Part shown: piece by piece, positions 58,609 to 64,000 of the stretch
Layout: every line of letters begins with the position of its first letter
How positions within the stretch are numbered: position 1 is the stretch's first letter
From: Eudromia elegans
Taxonomy: Eukaryota > Chordata > Aves > Tinamiformes > Tinamidae
Reading direction: 5' to 3'
Length of the DNA stretch: 64,000 bases
Assembly (NCBI GenBank): GCA_003342815.1
Contig: PTEX01000480.1
Location: forward strand, 1-64,000
Made by a program: the position numbers and the translations under genes
Notes under the pieces: generated by a model
What the model saw: only the letters and a program-made list of their open reading frames with translations
Told to the model about the DNA's origin: nothing
The model's database searches: none

Positions 58609-61600
58609 GCTGATATATTTTTCTTCACTCTCCAGTCCGTGAGTTGCACAGTTGTTCCCAAAGGGCATCCCAACTGGCATAACAACGCACGCACGTATGC
58701 ACACACTCACACACAGATGACTAGCTTCACTTTTGTGAGTAATTCTAGTAACTAGATGACAATGCCACATGATGGCACTGGGTCTAGTTCTTTTCAGTGG
58801 CACTTGTTAGGGAACTGGTGTGCCTATAACATATCCCACAAGTCTGTGTTGAGGTAGACTTTCCACTAAGCCTGCACCTAGGCTGCAGCATGAGACCGTG
58901 CAGATTCCTGCATCTCTGTCTGCTCTGGACATGCTGAATGTACTCAAGGCTTTCCAACATAAAGAAGTTATTATATTGTCTTCTGAAAGGGAGTCTGAGG
59001 TAATGTATCTGAGAATGCAAAACTGAGGTATTGAGAGGTGATCAGAGGTTCATGCAGGATGTTAGCAAAAAGTGGCATCCATTGCATTTGTCCACTGAGG
59101 TCTCCTGTTTTATTTTCTGCCTACTGGTCATGGACAGAAACAGGATTGCAAACTTGAATAAGTATCAAAGTGTAATGCGATACAGCTCATACTTCTTCTG
59201 TTCCTGCCTCACTCCTTCGCAGTTTCAAGAATGCCACTATAAGTGGAAAGGATATATTTTTAATTGTGTATTTGTGAAACCGTTTGATAGGAGCAAATTA
59301 ACTTTGATCTCCATCTGCTAAATGAAAGGCTTTTGTGTGGATCTGTTGCAGAAAGCTCCCTTAAACACTGAGAGCAAAGACAAATACAGGGGTGATGGGG
59401 CCTATTAATACTTAAAACATCAAAGGGACAGAAACAGAATAAACTCTCGGCACAAGGTTAGAGTAAAAAGAACTTTCCTAACTTTTAGAGGGAAAGACTG
59501 ACTCACCATGAGAGATGTTCATCAAGACCTCAGTGCAAAAGCTGAAATGATAGTTGCAAAAATAATTACTATTGAAAACTGGTTTGCTCTAAGTTGCTTT
59601 CTGGTTTCATCTACATGGTGGCTCTTCTACATGGTGGTTGGTGATTGTATCCTACCCTTGCTGACCTGCCCGAGGGCAGCCAGGCTGCTTGTTTGCCCAT
59701 ATGATGTTGCCAGATTGATCAGCTCCTCCCATTTTNTTNTTTTTTTTTTTTTCTCTTTGTTCTTCCTCTTTCCTTCACCTGTGCAGTAAACAGTCCAGAA
59801 AAGTGTGTGTCTTGATGTCACTGATGTTTCGATTGATGCTTCTGGTTAATAGAATTTATATGGAACTGAAGAGAATGCCTTGGCTCATGCTGAGGATGCA
59901 GCTCAGTTTCAGGAATAGTTAGCGGATGGGTGAACATTTTTTATGAGATCTCTAAATAGATGGACTGTATCGTTCATTGCATGAAAAGGAATAGCTAAAA
60001 AGCAGGGGCTTTTTCCAAGCTACTTGAAATTGTACATTTTGGATGGGTAATCTTGTAAGAGCTGGATATTTTTAAGGTCTTGTAGAAGTGTATGGAGAAT
60101 GACTTTCTTAATGAACTTTCTCGTGTTTCAGCATGCCTGGATGGAAGTAAAGCTCCTGCTCCATTCCATCATTGTCTTTCCAGATAGCATTAAGTCAGAT
60201 GAGATTATCATCTGAAATGGAAATGCACGCAAGGGAAATAGTCACTAAACAATGGTCATGGAGAACTTGTAAAGGCTCTTCTAAGATGGATGAAATTTGG
60301 CATTCATAAGGATTTGTTTATCCTTATTTTTCATTTGACCAAGACTAACACCTGTTTTCTACCCACCTCAACATCTAATCATTAGTGGTTTTCCAGGAGA
60401 ATGCTTCTGACTAGAAGAGAAGAATGATTCCAGGGTGTAAGACGGAGTTATGTTCAGACTGTATATTAGCTACACATGACAAAGTTTTAAGCGTAAGAAT
60501 ATTTGGTTGTATTTTAGAAATGCCCGCTTAGTGATTTCACTTATTACAATATTACATAGCAATTGCTGTGAGATGGCAGTAATGGTATGTTTGTGAAAGA
60601 TCTGGCTCCTATTCAGATCTGCAAATGAGATAAATGGTATAAGAGATGTTATTTTACACAGCCTTGTGTGCTCACCCCTACTAGCAGGTATGTGATTCTG
60701 CTCCTATTTGATTAATCAAGGTACTTAAGGTACTTATACTAGAGGAAAGGGAAGTTGTTTGCAGGACAGAAAGAACTGATGAATAACGAGAAAAAAAAAA
60801 TATAATAACTATAATATAATAACTATTCTTAGCAACTCTTCAGAGCTTCTCTAGGATATGGCAGGTTGCTCTTGCATTGGCCATTTCATTTTGTTGCTGC
60901 TGCTGTAGCATTTGTTGAGTGTGGAATCAAGAGTCAAGATGGATCTTGTAGAGCAGGGCAAGTGCCAGCCATGGGAGTTGTAAGAGGGAGGTCAATTGCT
61001 GGGCTACTTCAGTTGTTGTACTGCTGCTATGGAATGGAGACATGAGCCACTGATGCTTAGGGAAACCTTTAGAGAAAAAAGCACATGGGGACAGTTGCAG
61101 TAGTGCAGCCGTTGCAACGTCGCTTGTAACTTGTCTGTGCAACTGCTGCTAAGGCAAATAGTCACGTGCTTCCATGAGACATGCTTGATAGAAGAGACGA
61201 GCAGGATTAAAATAAAATTAGTTCTGCATGTCAGATAGCTTGATTAAGAGACACTGCTTTAAGACTTGATTTGGTTCTTGGACTGTGCCGAGTATCCTTG
61301 ACGCTGTGGATGAGCAATACAAGGACTGCCAGATTTTCTCAAATGGATTTCAGCGATACAGGCTGGATAGGAGCTGGTGTGTAAGGATGCATTGGATCGA
61401 GGGTGCCAGCTGCCTCCTCAGCTGTAGATCCACCTTCACTGAGGTGGCACATCATTGTCAATCCACATGTTCTCTGTCAATCTTCTGCAAGCCCTTTTAC
61501 ATAGATAGAAGTTACTTTAAAGTTGAGACCATATCTGCGTGTGGTGAAGGGGAGAAACTCCATCCAGGGGATGATAGCCAGTGTTTCCCAGAGCTGGGTT

Positions 61601-64000
61601 GGAACTTAGCTTATTCTGTGCCATAAAAAAGAAATGAGGCTTCTTAAAGAAAACTGTTTGTGTTCCAGAAGGTTATTCCTCTATACACAGAACTGAAGCA
61701 TTAAGACTGCAGATGAGAATGGACACTGTCATGCAGAGTTGTGACTTAGGAACCTTTATCATGGAACAATCAAGCCAGTGTCTTTTATACTGATACCGTA
61801 TTTATATTATTTTTCCCTCCCTCTCCCCGCTTTTCCTTAATTGGATGTCAGCCACATGACAAGGTTATTCTGTTAGACAAGCTGGCAAATGACAATGACA
61901 GGATTATAATTAAGTGCCAGGACATGCAGCCAACACAATTATCGTGCTGTTATTATGCTGGATGATGTGCTAAAGAAGCTCATAAAAATGCTGTAAAGAA
62001 TATAAATCATGGGACATGTATACAGTGGGGGAAGAATATGCTTTCCCCTCTTTTTAATAGCTAATGCCCAAGCAGTGTTAGATAACTCAAATGAAAGACG
62101 TTTTCTTGCACTGACAACTTTTTTACTTTCAAATAGCTCTAGGAGCAAGCAGGGTTTCCAATCAGCTTTTGTGCACGGTTATGCATACCTTAATATTTTT
62201 TAACATGAGATTATTCCCTCCAAATTCAGCCATTGCTTTCCTTTGCTTCTGCACCGTTGTCATGTTTGGCCGAATCTAATCATCTGTCAGGCTTCCATGG
62301 GCCTTTTTTCAGGTTTCTATCATTTCTGGCTAATGTGGTGCTATTCTGATGACTTCGTTGGTTGTTTTCTTGGTAAATTGTTAAACTGAAGCGGGACTGA
62401 TACTTCTTACAGAAGGCAGAAGACTTAGGGAACTCCAAAGAAAGGTGCCATTTACAGAAACATTAATAATGTGCCTCTCTGTCTTTTATTCTCCAGATGA
62501 TTAGTGAATTAGAGATTGCTGTGTGTCAGTGTTTAGCTTGAGTCAAAAAGTTTTGACAGTAAGTTTAGCAGAGAAGCCGATCTGTTACTCGGTTCAGCAG
62601 ATGCAACAGTCAATTTTTTGCCCTCATAGATTGTGGGGCTAGAGGCATATATCTATATTTAAAAAAAAAAAAAAAAAAAAAAAACACACCTCTCCCCAAA
62701 ATAAGATTTGTCAGATAGAACTCAGATGCTTTCTACAGACAAAGGCAGTGCTGGAATCGTAATACTTCACTAAAGTTACTATTTCGATAATATTTTGCTC
62801 AGGATCATCTTTATAGAAAACTACTGATTTTTATATTATCAGAAAAGAGATTTTTAACTTTATAAACGTTTTAATTGAAATGATTTTCTGTTGTACTGTA
62901 CGAAGCTAATATTTCAAATGGTCAAGTTTAATGTTGGAAATCCTAAATTTCCTCTTTTGATTTTTGATCTAAACATTTTGATAATCTGAACTATTTGAGG
63001 TTATGTAGGACTTTGAATTCTTGACTAACATGTTGAATACTGAGCTCGCAAGTGCTCAGGCTCTTCTCTACTATTCCTTTTTCAAGGCTAATCAATTACA
63101 GCTTTAGTGTGAATGAAAGAGTCTCAAAACTATAGACTGGTTCCCACACGCTGCCAAAGACCTGCATCTTTTGAGCTGTTTTGCAGGACTGGGCCCTGGG
63201 TCCTTTGCACTATTCATCTTGGTAAACTGAAGTAAAAGGCAAAGAAAAAAGTGCTTCTGCCAAGTCTCTGTTGGAACAAATTTTGAAGTATTGTCCTGGC
63301 CAACCCAATTTACAGTCCCAGTGCTTGATAATTAGCATGGCTATTTGTAAATGAAGTGCTGCCTAATCTCAGGTCCAGGGAATTTCATCAGTTAAATCTC
63401 TTCAGACATTAGCAGTCCCTTTTGCTGTTGGGATACCCAATGTGTGTTTGGGGAGCACAGCCTGAGAGGGCTCTCCTAGGCAGAGAAACCTGTGGGGCCT
63501 CCGCCCGCTTTGGTCTTGGGGACACAGCAGTGTTTCTCTGCAAGCTGCCCTTGTCACAAAGGTCTGCCTGAGGTGACTGCTAAATCCCTCTGTGATAAAG
63601 TGTTGCTGAAGGCCATTAGTAAAAGCAGCTGGAGTCAACATGGCCTTCTCTTGCTGGATATTCTTACCACCTCAGCCATACGTAATGGAAAGAACTGCAG
63701 AGAGAACAGGACTTCAATATTATTTATTATTATTTTGAACATAGTCTTTTGTAAAAGCCAGGGCAAGAGGAGGCTGCGTGACATATCCAGTCAAATCCTT
63801 TATTTCATATCTTAAACCATAATGCAGATTCTGAGGAGGAGCAGCAGCCTGACTGACAACTGCAGGCAAATGCTTTAAACATAAGAGGAGCTGCTCATTC
63901 TGCACTCATCTCCTGTAGGAGCACACAGCTCTAGAAGGTGCCAAATATGCCATTAGGTACTGGGAAGGATTTGCACATCCTTTCTTTAGGGATTTACCTG
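58609..64000. other. Non-coding AT-rich DNA, no gene seen
   Basis: No CR1 peptide, LTR or supportable exon. Contains two single N bases in a T run (59736, 59739), duplicated TATAATAACTA words near 60810, and an A24 run at 62661-62684. A plus-strand frame at 61285-61626 (113 codons) has no recognised domain or splice support. Confidence 0.5.
62661..62684. repeat. A24 homopolymer
   Basis: Uninterrupted run of 24 A followed by CACACC. No processed-gene copy was recognised immediately upstream, so it is a simple repeat and not demonstrably a retrotransposed tail. Confidence 0.9.

Noticed and set aside
58183..58803. 206-codon minus-strand frame rich in Leu/Ser/Pro/Phe
   Set aside because: It is produced by the purine tract read on the opposite strand.
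61285..61626. 113-codon plus-strand open frame
   Set aside because: No recognised domain, no splice context, and the composition matches surrounding non-coding DNA.

Overview
This is vertebrate DNA, most probably from a bird. The sequence shows many relics of CR1, the dominant LINE of birds and other sauropsids. They are identified by conserved reverse-transcriptase C-terminal peptides ([48 protein letters not shown]) and by the family's 3' tail. There is also a solo-LTR-like insertion, a CpG island broken by an assembly gap, and small introns in a GC-rich patch. I see no bacterial-type operons, tRNA, rRNA or CRISPR. Crocodile or turtle cannot be excluded from sequence alone.

Layout. 1-15.8 kb: unique, mostly AT-rich DNA with simple repeats and no exon I can support. 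15.8-17.3 kb: a CpG island with a degenerate GC-rich minisatellite beside a 237-base run of N. It is the best candidate promoter for a conventional gene, but neither the gene nor its direction can be read. 17.3-46 kb: intergenic or intronic sequence with three minus-strand CR1 fragments (30.8, 35.6 and 41.6 kb). 46-50.5 kb: a cluster of plus-strand CR1 pieces, one split by a 375-bp LTR-like element. 50.5-55 kb: a sharply GC-rich island. 55-64 kb: older CR1 pieces, a 210-base purine tract and unique AT-rich DNA.

The most interesting locus is 50.8-54.2 kb. Two similar segments of about 1.1 kb lie in tandem about 2.3 kb apart. On the minus strand each carries exon-like blocks with matching splice signals, encoding the repeated short motif EPM(D/E)WE. 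The upstream copy (52.8-53.8 kb) reads as a complete three-coding-exon gene: a start with an in-frame stop ahead of it, all junctions in phase 0, and a basic C-terminus ending in a stop, for 112 residues. I do not recognise the protein. The downstream copy (50.9-51.5 kb) has a one-base homopolymer deletion and no final exon, so it looks like a pseudogene or an assembly-damaged paralog. Codon differences between the copies fall often at third positions, which suggests the protein reading was once, or still is, under selection.

The gene model is inferred from splice signals, phase and copy comparison. No database search or transcript evidence was available.
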